Below are positions 1 to 8,407 of a DNA stretch of 16,123 nt, one piece after another. Positions within the stretch are counted from its first letter, which is position 1, and every line of letters begins with the position of its first letter. The position numbers and the translations under genes are program-made. The notes beneath the pieces were generated by a model. It had not been told where the DNA came from and ran no database searches. It was given only the letters and a program-made list of their open reading frames with translations. The DNA comes from UKL13-2 sp031368465 (GTDB taxonomy: Bacteria; Pseudomonadota; Gammaproteobacteria; Burkholderiales; Usitatibacteraceae), in contig JANMNT010000284.1 in the NCBI GenBank assembly GCA_031368465.1, positions 1 through 16,123 on the forward strand, read 5' to 3'.

Positions 1-1
1 G

Positions 2-229
2 GTCGTACCCCGTTTTCGCGCCATTGAAAGAGCCGCCCGGCGGAAGCTGCTGTATTTGCATCAGGCAAGGATGCTTGCGGACCTAAAAGTGCCGCCCGGT
101 AACCATTTGGAATTACTTAAAGGTAATCGAGCAGGGCAATACAGCATTCGGGTAAATGACCAATGGCGCATTTGCTTTCATTGGAGCGCCGCTGGACCAT
201 ACGCGGTTGAAATTGTCGATTACCACTAG
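2..229 (+). CDS. higB: HigB/RelE-type toxin (3' part, 5' end outside window)
   Basis: The frame is open from the window edge to TAG at 227-229, giving 75 visible residues. The C-terminal half shows family signatures: PPGNHLELLKGNRAGQYSIR, then NDQWRICFHW, and the end EIVDYH. These match the HigB (RelE/ParE-fold) toxins of type II toxin-antitoxin modules, which are ribosome-dependent mRNA endonucleases of about 90 residues, so about 15-20 N-terminal residues are missing. The toxin gene precedes its antitoxin gene, the inverted order typical of higBA. The antitoxin ATG follows 8 nt after the stop, so the two are co-transcribed. The promoter, normally bound by HigA, must lie left of the window. 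Toxin activity is inferred from the family. Confidence 0.88.
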   Translation, partial: VVPRFRAIERAARRKLLYLHQARMLADLKVPPGNHLELLKGNRAGQYSIRVNDQWRICFHWSAAGPYAVEIVDYH

Positions 230-237
230 GATATACC

Positions 238-537
238 ATGGCAAAAAAATACCTTGAACCCATTCCGCCTGGCGAAATCCTGCTGGAAGATTTTATGCGA
301 CCGCTTGGCATCAGCATCAATGCATTGGCTCGGGGTATCGATGTCCCGCCAAATCGCGTCAGCGCGATCGTCAATGCAAAAAGAAGCATCACCGCCGATA
401 CAGCATTGCGACTGGGAAAATTTTTTAAGGTTTCGCCTGAAATTTGGCTCGGACTTCAGTCCGACTTTGATCTTCGTGTTGCGCAGCGTAACGGTTGGCC
501 GGAGATTGAGCGGCGCATTCACGCCTATGCAGCATGA
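238..537 (+). CDS. higA: HigA-family antitoxin, XRE-type helix-turn-helix
   Basis: This 99-residue protein has the HigA opening PIPPGEILLEDFMRPLGIS. A helix-turn-helix of the XRE/Cro type follows at about residues 26-62 (ISINALARGIDVPPNRVSAI, then the TADTALRLGKFF helix), and then the family signature SPEIWLGLQSDFDL at 66-79. HigA binds and neutralises HigB and represses the shared promoter. The ATG is supported by an AGGA element at 228-231, which overlaps the toxin stop codon and lies 6 nt before the start. Toxin and antitoxin are therefore translationally close. Nothing looks broken, and the length is normal for the family. Regulation is inferred from the family because the operator is outside the window. 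Confidence 0.93.
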   Translation: MAKKYLEPIPPGEILLEDFMRPLGISINALARGIDVPPNRVSAIVNAKRSITADTALRLGKFFKVSPEIWLGLQSDFDLRVAQRNGWPEIERRIHAYAA

Positions 538-651
538 TGAAACCATTGGCGCAGCACCCATGTGCCTGCGATTGAACGTCAACCCTGCAGTTCTGTCATT
601 GCGCTTACGTCCGCGTAGGCGAGACGATATGAAGATCCAACAGACCGAGCG

Positions 652-1914
652 ATGACCGACGACTTCCCACTCTCCTGGTTGTTCAGTGCACTTGCGGTGT
701 TGTTGATCGGCTCCGGATTTTTCTCGATGTCCGAAACCTGCATGATGTCGCTGAACCGTTACCGGTTGCGCCATTTGGTGAAGCAGGGCTCACGCGGCGC
801 GCGTCTTGCCCAGGCATTGCTCAACAAGACCGAAGAGTTATTGTCGTTTATTCTCGCCGGCAATACGGTGCTGAATGCCGCGACCACCATTCTCGTCGCA
901 GAGATTTGCCGGCGCCTGTTTGGTGAGGGCGAATATGTGTTGGGCATCGCCACCGGTGCGGCATCGTTGTCGATTCTGATTTTTGCCGAAATATTGCCAA
1001 AGGTATTTGGCGCCCGCTTCGCAGAGAGTCTGGCGCTGATTGCGAGTTATATTCTCACGCCGCTGGTACGCATTACCTCGCCGGTGATGTGGTTCATCAA
1101 TATTCTGGTGCGCGGGATACTGAAATTGTTCCGTATCAAGCCGGTGGCCGAGGGTGCGCAGAATCTGTCGATGGAAGAGATGCGCACGCTGGTGCTTGAA
1201 GGCGGCCAGTTCATCCCGAAAAAGCACCACAACATCATGGTCAATTTGTTCGACCTTGAGAGCATGACGGTCGATGACACCATGACGCCGCGCGCACTCA
1301 TCGAGGGTGTTGATATCGATGACAAGATCGAATCGATTCGCGCCGGACTCGCGTCATCACATCACACCCGCATTGTGGTTTACGACGGTGATCTTTCCAA
1401 TGTGATCGGCTTGGTGCACGCGCGCAAGGTGTTAAACGCGTCCGAGAAAGAACCGCTGTCCAAAGAAACACTGCGTGAAATCATGCGCGAGCCGTATTAC
1501 ATCCCGGTAGGGACACCGCTGCTGCAACAGCTGACCCATTTCCAGGAGCAGCAACGGCGCATGGCGTTGGTGGTCGATGAATACGGCGAGATTCAGGGCT
1601 TGGTCACGCTGCAGGATATTCTGGAAGAAATTGTCGGTGAGTTCACCAGCCAGTCGCCGATGAACGTGGGTATGTTCCGCAAGGAAACCGACGGCAGCGT
1701 GATTGTCGAAGGCTCGTGTCCGCTCAGGGTATTAAATCGCAAGCTCGGTTATAACTTTCCGCTCGATGGCCCCAAGACCATGAATGGTTTGTTGATCGAA
1801 ATGCTAGAGGAAATTCCCGAGCCCGGCACCGCAGTCAAGATCGGCGAATACCCGATCGAGATTTTGCAGACCGAGGACCGCAAAGTGAAAGTGGTCAGGT
1901 TGCCGAAACGTTAA
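652..1914 (+). CDS. CNNM/CBS-domain membrane transporter (CorB/YfjD-like, HlyC/CorC family)
   Basis: The 420-residue protein has the full CorB/YfjD architecture. A DUF21/CNNM membrane region spans about residues 7-160, with the motifs FFSMSETCMMSLNR (23-36) and FAEILPKVFG (111-120). A CBS-domain pair spans about 205-332, with MTPR at 211-214 and VVDEYGEIQGLVTLQDILEE at 307-326. A C-terminal CorC_HlyC domain covers about 345-418. Members of this family sit in the inner membrane and are linked to magnesium or divalent-cation export; the CBS pair binds nucleotide. ATG 652 is the first start after an in-frame stop at 616-618, and no strong Shine-Dalgarno site precedes it. An 8-bp stem with a TCCG loop (602-621) lies just upstream but has no T-tract. 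The substrate is not shown by the sequence. Confidence 0.9.
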   Translation: MTDDFPLSWLFSALAVLLIGSGFFSMSETCMMSLNRYRLRHLVKQGSRGARLAQALLNKTEELLSFILAGNTVLNAATTILVAEICRRLFGEGEYVLGIATGAASLSILIFAEILPKVFGARFAESLALIASYILTPLVRITSPVMWFINILVRGILKLFRIKPVAEGAQNLSMEEMRTLVLEGGQFIPKKHHNIMVNLFDLESMTVDDTMTPRALIEGVDIDDKIESIRAGLASSHHTRIVVYDGDLSNVIGLVHARKVLNASEKEPLSKETLREIMREPYYIPVGTPLLQQLTHFQEQQRRMALVVDEYGEIQGLVTLQDILEEIVGEFTSQSPMNVGMFRKETDGSVIVEGSCPLRVLNRKLGYNFPLDGPKTMNGLLIEMLEEIPEPGTAVKIGEYPIEILQTEDRKVKVVRLPKR

Positions 1915-2029
1915 GCGGTTGCCACCATCACCTGTCAGTGGACGCCACAATTAACTGTCAGCGGTTACCACAATTAACAGCCAGCGCTTGCCGCATTCAC
2001 CTGTCAGCGCTTGCCGCAATTACCTGTCT
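1915..2029. repeat. Five tandem copies of a degenerate 23-bp unit
   Basis: Units lie at 1915-1937, 1938-1960, 1961-1983, 1984-2006 and 2007-2029, each exactly 23 bp with no spacer. Each begins GCGSTT or a variant, has a CCAC or CCGC core, then a mostly AATTA stretch, and ends TGTCA (CCA in unit 3, TGTCT in unit 5). Units 1-3 carry CCAC and units 4-5 carry GCTTGCCGC, so there are two subtypes. The array starts at the base after the transporter stop codon. It may be a remnant of the multiple terminal repeats of an IS21-like element, or an intergenic repeat family. No transposase gene is present. Confidence 0.85.
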
Positions 2030-2030
2030 A

Positions 2031-2061
2031 CCCGGCGAACAACCACAAGGGTTGCGCCGGG
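2031..2061. terminator. Strong hairpin between convergent genes, no T-tract
   Basis: CCCGGCG (2031-2037) pairs with CGCCGGG (2055-2061), and CAACC (2040-2044) pairs with GGTTG (2050-2054), leaving a two-base AA bulge and a 5-nt loop. It lies 35 bp beyond the gspG stop and about 117 bp beyond the transporter stop. Neither side has a run of T, so it is not a canonical intrinsic terminator. It may act as a 3'-end barrier for either transcript. Confidence 0.5.
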
Positions 2062-2095
2062 CCGGGGCCTAAGTTTAGTGGCGTATCGATGGCCG

Positions 2096-2551
2096 TTAAT
2101 TCGCCGGAAGTATGCCAATGTCAGCCGCGTCGCCCTCGCCACCGCGCTTGCCATCCGTTCCCATTGAATACAACGCAAACGGTTGACCACCCGCACCGGG
2201 GATGCTGTACTGGTACGGGTTCTTCCAAGGGTCGAGCGGAATGTCGCCGTCGAGATATGGGCCGCGCCAGCGGGCAGCAATTACCGTGTCGGATGGTTTG
2301 GTCACCAACGCGGCCAACCCTTCCTGTGTGGTTGGGTATCGGCCGACGTCCAGCCGAAAGGTTTCAACCGCGCTGCGCAGCAACTTGGCCTGCGTCGCCG
2401 CAATTTTTGGCGCTTCACGGTCGAGTGTGCCGAGCAGGCGCGGGCCGAGCAGCCCCATGATCGCCGCGATAATGGCGAGCACGACCAGCATTTCCATCAG
2501 GGTAAAGCCGCGTTGACTGCGAAGATGCAATTTTGGTGGCAGGAACATCAT
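2096..2551 (-). CDS. gspG: Type II secretion major pseudopilin GspG
   Basis: This 151-residue protein has a class III prepilin leader. A short basic leader ends at G15, followed by FTLMEMLVVLAIIAAIMG, so the prepilin peptidase would cut between G15 and F16, and E20 is the conserved Glu at +5. The C-terminal half matches GspG: RYPTTQEGLAAL (71-82), WRGPYL (95-100), DPWKNPYQY (107-115) and LYSMGTDGKRGGEGDAADI (127-145), the calcium-binding loop region. GspG is the main subunit of the T2SS pseudopilus. Its ATG overlaps the TGA of the upstream phosphatase gene by 4 bp, so it is translationally coupled and ends that operon. It is separated from gspE and gspF, which lie about 9 kb away on the other strand. 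Confidence 0.95.
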   Translation of the reverse strand: MMFLPPKLHLRSQRGFTLMEMLVVLAIIAAIMGLLGPRLLGTLDREAPKIAATQAKLLRSAVETFRLDVGRYPTTQEGLAALVTKPSDTVIAARWRGPYLDGDIPLDPWKNPYQYSIPGAGGQPFALYSMGTDGKRGGEGDAADIGILPAN

Positions 2552-4050
2552 TTACCCTTTGTTGTCTGTGCCGCGGATGGATTTGATTTGTCGAGCAATA
2601 TCAAATTATCCCATTCTGCCGGCGCAATGCGCGCGACCGGCTCGGCATTGCCTTTGCCATCCGGCAAAAAGACCACGATTTCGGCTTCCTGAATCCCGCC
2701 CATGACCCTCTCTTCGGCTCTCGGGCTGCCGTGGGTGTGCGAGATCATCAGCGTATTGCTGCCTTTGGGCGGGGTGGTCGTGAGCAGCTTGTACCGCATG
2801 ACGTTGACGTCAGTGCCTTCACGCTGACCGATCTGGTGATTTAATGCTTCGGTGATCTCCACCGGACCCAGCGCCATCGATATGGCGGTGTCGCGCACCC
2901 GGCAAAACTGGCTAACCTTGATCTCGGCAACCGGGAGCCGAAGTTCCTTGATCGCGTCGCCGACCTTTTTCGCCTGCGCGCGACCAAAGTCCGACATATT
3001 GCGCTGAATCATGCAGTTCTCCCACCAAATCGGAACTTTCAACAAATCCTGATCGGTGCCGACGGTTGCCTGGGCATGACGCATGTACAGGTTGAAACCG
3101 CCTGCACGCAACGCTTGTATCAATGCCAACGATTTCAATTCGCGGTTGGGGTCAATGAGTGGAGGTTGGGGTTGTGCCGGCGCCTGCGACGGTTGCAGGA
3201 CCTGTGGCGGGCCTGGTTGGGCGATCTGTGCGCTCCCCTGCGGAAGCGAGGCTTGGACAACAAACTGCTGACCATCTGAAATCAATTGTTTGCCGATGAA
3301 CTGCCATTGTCCCGGCGAAATCGACGCAACAAAATGAAAGCGTGCGCCACCTTCCGGTTTGAAGACCAGCGTGTGACCTTCCTCTAGGTGGGCAAACAAC
3401 GGGTGGACAATGGTCGGCGACAAAGCGTGACCGACCAAAATCCGGTTCATGCCTGATGGTGGCGCGGTTGAAATGAGGTTGATGATGCCGCCTGCCTGAT
3501 CGGCCAACGAGCGTCGTTGCGATTCAAAGGCGGTAATGGCATTCAGCGCGCCGTTGCGTGTTGGTACCGACAATCCCAAGAACACCCCGGTGTCGTAGGC
3601 GCGACAGAATTCACTGGTTTGGACGTCACTTACAACGACACGTTGTGTTTTGAGTGCAACACCAATCGCCTGTGCGGCAGGCAGCGCGGTCGCGTTGGTG
3701 CGCTGTGTACGCTCACAATTTTTCCACCACTCGCCATTGGTTCGGTTATCAACCGTACCGGGTTGTACCGCGCCATGGCGTATGAAGATCACGTAGCCGC
3801 CCTTGCGGAGTTCGCGGACTAGGCCCTCGTGCAACGCAAACGGTTCGTCGGTAATGCCCAGGTTTGATGACCGTGCTGTTTGGGTGACCGCAGGAATATT
3901 GTTGGGCGCACCGGAAACTGAAGTAACTTGTGCAGCTGCCAATGTCGTGGTCAGCGCGCCAATAAAAACCAGCAATAGTCTGGTGCCTGATGCAGCGGAC
4001 GCAATGATCGCGCGACAATATTTCTGGAAAATGTTACTTGAAAGAGGCAT
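2548..4050 (-). CDS. Exported protein with two tandem histidine-phosphatase domains
   Basis: The 500-residue protein starts with a basic N-terminus and a hydrophobic stretch at about 24-40 (RLLLVFIGALTTTLAAA, possible cleavage after A40), suggesting export to the periplasm. Two phosphoglycerate-mutase-like domains follow, joined by a Pro/Gln-rich linker (about 268-300). Domain 1 has RHG at 91-93, Arg150 in FCRAYDT, and the second His at H208 in LVGH. Domain 2 has RHA at 324-326, Arg384 in FCRVRDT, and H438 in MISHTHGS. Each domain has a matching Cys pair (C112/C149 and C346/C383) that could form a disulfide in the periplasm. The phosphate-pocket residues are kept in both, so both could be active. 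The substrate is unknown. The gene lies between the GT41 glycosyltransferase genes (73-nt gap) and gspG (4-bp overlap). Confidence 0.85.
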   Translation of the reverse strand: MPLSSNIFQKYCRAIIASAASGTRLLLVFIGALTTTLAAAQVTSVSGAPNNIPAVTQTARSSNLGITDEPFALHEGLVRELRKGGYVIFIRHGAVQPGTVDNRTNGEWWKNCERTQRTNATALPAAQAIGVALKTQRVVVSDVQTSEFCRAYDTGVFLGLSVPTRNGALNAITAFESQRRSLADQAGGIINLISTAPPSGMNRILVGHALSPTIVHPLFAHLEEGHTLVFKPEGGARFHFVASISPGQWQFIGKQLISDGQQFVVQASLPQGSAQIAQPGPPQVLQPSQAPAQPQPPLIDPNRELKSLALIQALRAGGFNLYMRHAQATVGTDQDLLKVPIWWENCMIQRNMSDFGRAQAKKVGDAIKELRLPVAEIKVSQFCRVRDTAISMALGPVEITEALNHQIGQREGTDVNVMRYKLLTTTPPKGSNTLMISHTHGSPRAEERVMGGIQEAEIVVFLPDGKGNAEPVARIAPAEWDNLILLDKSNPSAAQTTKGK

Positions 4051-4123
4051 TGCGTCTGCTCGCTAAAGAGGGCGCGTTATTGGGCCAAAGGCAAAGGGCT
4101 GCAAGTCGATCTCAAGACCTATT

Positions 4124-6112
4124 CTAACTGCCCGAAGAACACCATTTTTTCCACGCTGCCCTGTAATGCGCCTCAAGATCACGGGTAACACCCTCGGGCG
4201 ACGACGATTGGCGGCTGGTAATTCGTTCGCGCATCGATTGTCGAAGCGTATTTAGGCGCTCGAGATCGTCCGCCAGATCAACTGCGCGTTGGATGTATTC
4301 ATCCGGGCTATTGGTCACTAGGTCGTCTAGTCCTGCACGCGGCAATACCGCTGCGCCAACACGCGATACCGTCCTGGTCCCCGCCAGGCTAACGACAGGC
4401 ACACCCATCCACAATGCGTGGTTTGACGTCGTCCCGCCATTGTAGGGAAAGGTGTCGAGCGCAATGTCGATTTCGTGATGTTGCTTCAGAAAATCTGGCG
4501 TCGTCATGAATGGCAACCAATCGATCCGGTTCGCCTCAATGCCCCCGTCACGAAACATCGTACCGAGTTTTTGCTGAAATTCTTGTAGCGGCGCGGCCGC
4601 CAATACCAGTCTTGCCGTCGGTATCCGCTTCAACAGTGTTGCCCAGATCTGAATAAGTGTACGGTTGAACTTGCGCGGCGTATTCAGGCATCCGAAAGTG
4701 ATATGCCCCTTTGATAGCGCAGGCAGGACATTAACATCCGGACTCTCAGGATGTGGCAGGAATGTGGCGCTACTGGCAAGCCGGATCAGGGTCTCGGTAT
4801 GGAAAGCTTCTGTCATACCCGGTGGATCAAGCATTGCATCGGTGATACGGTAGTCAATTGCCTTGAGCCCGGTTGTCCCCGCCGAGCCAAGCCAAGTCAT
4901 TTGGACAGGGGCTGGCTTCTGGGCAAAAACATCGAGTCGATTCCCAGCAGTGTGACCGGATAGGTCGACTAGGATATCAATGTTTTCAGCCTCGACTATT
5001 GCCGCCATTTCTTGGTCAGAAAGAACCGATACGTCAACCCACTTTGTTGCATATTTCGCCAATCGTTCAGTCCAGGTATCGCGTTTCCCTGCGCTTGAGA
5101 AACATACCACCTCGAATTGCGACCGATCATGGGCGCGAAGAATCGGTTCGATGAAAAAACTTACCGCGTGCTCCCGAAAATCGCCAGAAACGTATCCAAT
5201 GCGAATGATTTTTTCAGCATCTTTACTCATCTTTTCATTTGGCCAGTCTGCCTTAAATCGATCCTCAAACGTCGATCTGAATTTGAAAAAATCAAGATGC
5301 TCCTGAAGCAAGGCTTTCTCGCTTATTGCGTCTGAATAAAGCAACGAAAACAATAACGTACTTCGTAGCTCGGAATTGGTTGGTTCGACGGCAATAACGC
5401 GGCGCAACTCCTTGATAGCGCCCTCTGTATCGCCGCCTGTCAGCAACACGCCAGCGAGGTTTTTGGATGCCTCTATAAACCCCGGTGCGATCATCGCAAC
5501 CTCACGCAATAGTGCAACTGAATCGTCGATTCGTCGAAGAAAACGCAGGGCACCGCCGAGATTGCTCTTTGCGCGAATGTAACTTGGATTTATTGCTAAT
5601 GCGCGCTCATAGCAGTTTTTCGCTTCTTCGTATCGTTCCATCCCCATCAGTGCGTTCCCAAGATTGCTATGTGCCTCCGCAAAATTCGGCGACAGCGCGA
5701 TTGCTCTTCGGCAGCTTTCGGCCGCCGCCGGATATCGCCCTCTCAGTCTCAAGGCGTTACCGAGGCTGTTATGGGCAGCGGCAAGATTCGGGTCAAGTGC
5801 TGCGGCCCGGCTAAAGCTTGCAATTGCGTCGTCGAGGCGGTCAAGCGCGGGGTACACAAGTCCGCAGTTATTGCAGTAGATCGCATTATTTGGCGCAATC
5901 TTTACAGCGCGTTCCAAGAATGGCAGCGCCTCGGCAGGCCGCCCCAACTGCAGCAACAGCATACCCAATGCATGGTGCGCCTCGCCATCGTTTGGTGCGG
6001 CGATGCACAGTTTCCGCATCATTTGCTCCGCCATGACGGAATCGCCAGAATGCTGCACGCGAATTGCATCTGCTAGAGAAAAATTGCCGCCCTTCAAAAT
6101 TGGCAGGTTCAT
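4124..6112 (-). CDS. TPR plus GT41 glycosyltransferase (SPINDLY/O-GlcNAc-transferase-like), second copy
   Basis: The 662-residue protein has about six TPR units at residues 45-245 (for example AAAHNSLGNALRLRGRYPAA at 111-130), then a GT41 catalytic region from about 303. Visible GT41 features are RIGYVSGDFREH (304-315, with H315 at the position of the OGT catalytic-region His), DLSGHT (383-388), PVQMTWLGSAGTTG (402-415), FGCLNTPRKFN (473-483, K481 matching the UDP-binding Lys of OGT) and DTFPYNGGTT (553-562). Family members transfer a sugar from a nucleotide sugar to protein Ser/Thr, or Asn in one branch, in the cytoplasm. The donor and target are not shown. The ATG overlaps the TGA of the upstream paralogue by 4 bp, and no good Shine-Dalgarno site is seen, so translation is probably coupled. 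Confidence 0.9.
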   Translation of the reverse strand: MNLPILKGGNFSLADAIRVQHSGDSVMAEQMMRKLCIAAPNDGEAHHALGMLLLQLGRPAEALPFLERAVKIAPNNAIYCNNCGLVYPALDRLDDAIASFSRAAALDPNLAAAHNSLGNALRLRGRYPAAAESCRRAIALSPNFAEAHSNLGNALMGMERYEEAKNCYERALAINPSYIRAKSNLGGALRFLRRIDDSVALLREVAMIAPGFIEASKNLAGVLLTGGDTEGAIKELRRVIAVEPTNSELRSTLLFSLLYSDAISEKALLQEHLDFFKFRSTFEDRFKADWPNEKMSKDAEKIIRIGYVSGDFREHAVSFFIEPILRAHDRSQFEVVCFSSAGKRDTWTERLAKYATKWVDVSVLSDQEMAAIVEAENIDILVDLSGHTAGNRLDVFAQKPAPVQMTWLGSAGTTGLKAIDYRITDAMLDPPGMTEAFHTETLIRLASSATFLPHPESPDVNVLPALSKGHITFGCLNTPRKFNRTLIQIWATLLKRIPTARLVLAAAPLQEFQQKLGTMFRDGGIEANRIDWLPFMTTPDFLKQHHEIDIALDTFPYNGGTTSNHALWMGVPVVSLAGTRTVSRVGAAVLPRAGLDDLVTNSPDEYIQRAVDLADDLERLNTLRQSMRERITSRQSSSPEGVTRDLEAHYRAAWKKWCSSGS

Positions 6113-8346
6113 TTATTCAAATGATCTTGAGGCAGAACAAAATCGCCGGAAAGTTTGCGACCGTTGCACCAAGCGCCCCAGGCCGCACGATAAAGGCGCT
6201 CAAGATCTCTTGTGACCATAAGGGGGTTTTTTTTCGAACTATCACGTATCCTATTTCGGAGTTGGCTACGCGTCTTTGCTAGCTTGTCTTTATCGGATGC
6301 AATAGCTGCGGCGATCTGAACGTACTGTGCTTTTGATGTTGCAATATACTCATCAAGGCCAATTGGTTCAAGTGTCGCAACGCCGCAACGAGAAACCGTC
6401 GTGTTGCCGGCAAGCGTTACGACCGGCACACCCATCCAAATTGAGTGGCAAGTGGTAGTTGCACCACAATAGGGAAACGTATCCAGGGCTAGGTCAATAT
6501 CATGATGAAGCTGCAAGTAATCAATTTGCGCCATTCGGGGTTTAAAAACCAGCCTTGCCTGATCGATGCCAGCCTTGACCAACATTGCCTCGACCCCTCT
6601 TGTGGCAGAACTATCGTTTGCGTTCCCGAGCATCAGCAGGGAATTTGGGACAGCACGCAAAATTTCCGCCCATAGCTGTGCAACTTCACTGTTGATTTTA
6701 TAAATGCCGTTTAAGCAGGCGAACATAAAATTCGGCGAACTTAGACAGGGTAATAAATTTACATCCGGACTTTTTGGGTCAGGTTTGAAGACTGCTTGGC
6801 TGCTTGGTAGTCGTATGACTACTTCGGAATGAATGTCGTCAGTCACCCCAACTGGATCGAGATGCTCATCTGATATGCGATAGTCAATGTTGGAAAGCCC
6901 TGTCGTCCCTGCATATCCCAGCCACGTCATTTGTACAGGCGCGGCGCGGCGCGCAAACACGGGAAGGCGGTTGTCGCCGGTGTGTCCCGAAAGATCGATG
7001 AGGATGTCGATTTTCTCTTTGCGGATCCGATCGTAAAGTGCGATATCCGTCATGTCTTTGCACATTATCCAATTGTTGGTAAGTGCTTTTAGACGTGTTG
7101 ACGTTGGATCAAATGAATGGGTATTGGAGAAACAAACAACATCGACTCTTGATCTGTCATGGTTCAACAGAATTGGCTCAAAATAAAAGGAGACGACATG
7201 GTCGCGTAGATCTCCAGAGACGTAGCCAATGCGCAACTTCCGTGCGGGATTTTTCTTGTTGTCAAATGGCAGGATCGACGATTCGAATGGCCTTTCAAAC
7301 TGATCGCTATAATTTTTGTGCTCGGCAAATATGAATTCGCGAGAATAATCTGGGGAATACAGTAGTGTCAGCAAATAGTTACTTCGTGTCACAGCATCAT
7401 CGGGCTTGAGGGTAATCGATTTCCTGAGGCATTCAATAGCATCAGGAAGTTTCCCGACAGCCTTTAGCGCAAACGCTAGAGCGGCATGCGTTTGGAAATT
7501 GGACGAATCCAACTCAATAGCGCGGTTGAATTCACCAATCGCCTCATCAAGGTTGTTTTCGCCCATTGCAACCATGCCAAGATTTGTGTGGATCAAATTG
7601 GCTGTTTCGGGCGCTGACTCGACATTCACGATCGAAAGCGCATTCGTGAAATTCTCCCTAGCATCACGGTACTGCTTTAACTCCATGAGATTTATACCCA
7701 AATTGACGAATGGTCCCCATGCACCCGGATTAATCAGGATGGCCTGCCGGCAGATCGTAGCCGAACGTTCAAATTGCCTCTTTCGAATAAGTGATGAGCT
7801 ATAGTTGATCATCGCCGCCGTGTGCTGTGGGGATACTTGCAGTGCCAGCAAGAATGAGCGGTCGGCGTCGTCATGCATGCCCAGTAGCGTCTGAACTTCT
7901 CCAAGATGGTTAAATGCGTCGGGCAACTTCGGATTTTGTGCAATGGCGTTTTTGAACGTTTGCATTGCTTCGGGATACTGTTTCAAATCCTTCAGTGTGC
8001 AGCCGAGGTTTACGATTGCCGTTGTAAAAGTTGGGCTGAGTGCAATTGACTTGCGGAATGCGGCTGCCGCACTTTCGAAGTCTCGTAGGCCGGTATATAT
8101 CGTGCCAAGATTGCTGAAGTAGATTGCATTCTTCGGCGAGACCAAAATGGACGCGTTGATGTACTCAATGGCGCCAAGCGGGTCACCAGTCTGGTTCAAC
8201 AACATTCCCAAATAGTGTAACGCGTCAGGTTGTTTTGGATCTTCCCGCAATACGCCACGATAAATGGCTTCTGCCGCGACGAGTTGGCCAGATTGGTGCA
8301 ATTGCACCGCTTTCTGCAATTGCTGCAGATGTGTTGATGTATTCAT
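6109..8346 (-). CDS. TPR plus GT41 glycosyltransferase (SPINDLY/O-GlcNAc-transferase-like), first copy
   Basis: The 745-residue protein has about eight or nine TPR units over residues 5-320, then the GT41 catalytic region: LRIGYVSGDLRDH (371-383), IDLSGHTGDNR (450-460), APVQMTWLGYAGTTG (469-483), FACLNGIYKIN (542-552, K550) and DTFPYCGATT (622-631). It is a clear paralogue of the next gene, with a longer TPR array and a C-terminal tail (about 728-745). I chose ATG 8346 because GGAAG lies 9 nt before it. ATG 8352 is in frame, but that element would be only 3 nt away. A TTG at 8376 is less likely. The gene follows the TPR-only gene by 61 nt. It is probably a cytoplasmic protein glycosyltransferase with unknown donor and target. 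Sampled stretches look AT-richer than gspE. Confidence 0.9.
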   Translation of the reverse strand: MNTSTHLQQLQKAVQLHQSGQLVAAEAIYRGVLREDPKQPDALHYLGMLLNQTGDPLGAIEYINASILVSPKNAIYFSNLGTIYTGLRDFESAAAAFRKSIALSPTFTTAIVNLGCTLKDLKQYPEAMQTFKNAIAQNPKLPDAFNHLGEVQTLLGMHDDADRSFLLALQVSPQHTAAMINYSSSLIRKRQFERSATICRQAILINPGAWGPFVNLGINLMELKQYRDARENFTNALSIVNVESAPETANLIHTNLGMVAMGENNLDEAIGEFNRAIELDSSNFQTHAALAFALKAVGKLPDAIECLRKSITLKPDDAVTRSNYLLTLLYSPDYSREFIFAEHKNYSDQFERPFESSILPFDNKKNPARKLRIGYVSGDLRDHVVSFYFEPILLNHDRSRVDVVCFSNTHSFDPTSTRLKALTNNWIMCKDMTDIALYDRIRKEKIDILIDLSGHTGDNRLPVFARRAAPVQMTWLGYAGTTGLSNIDYRISDEHLDPVGVTDDIHSEVVIRLPSSQAVFKPDPKSPDVNLLPCLSSPNFMFACLNGIYKINSEVAQLWAEILRAVPNSLLMLGNANDSSATRGVEAMLVKAGIDQARLVFKPRMAQIDYLQLHHDIDLALDTFPYCGATTTCHSIWMGVPVVTLAGNTTVSRCGVATLEPIGLDEYIATSKAQYVQIAAAIASDKDKLAKTRSQLRNRIRDSSKKNPLMVTRDLERLYRAAWGAWCNGRKLSGDFVLPQDHLNK

Positions 8347-8407
8347 GCTCATGATCTTCCGTTGAAAGCCGTGCAATTATCGACCGCGGGACCTGCAAAA
8401 GTCGAAT

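Noticed and set aside
602..621. Terminator between higA and the transporter gene
   Set aside because: An 8-bp stem with a TCCG loop exists, but no T-tract follows; it may be chance.
1915..2029. CRISPR array
   Set aside because: The 23-bp units abut without unique spacers and vary from copy to copy; no cas genes are present.
8353..8376. TTG start at 8376 for the first GT41 gene
   Set aside because: ATG codons at 8352 and 8346 follow, and GGAAG is best spaced for 8346.
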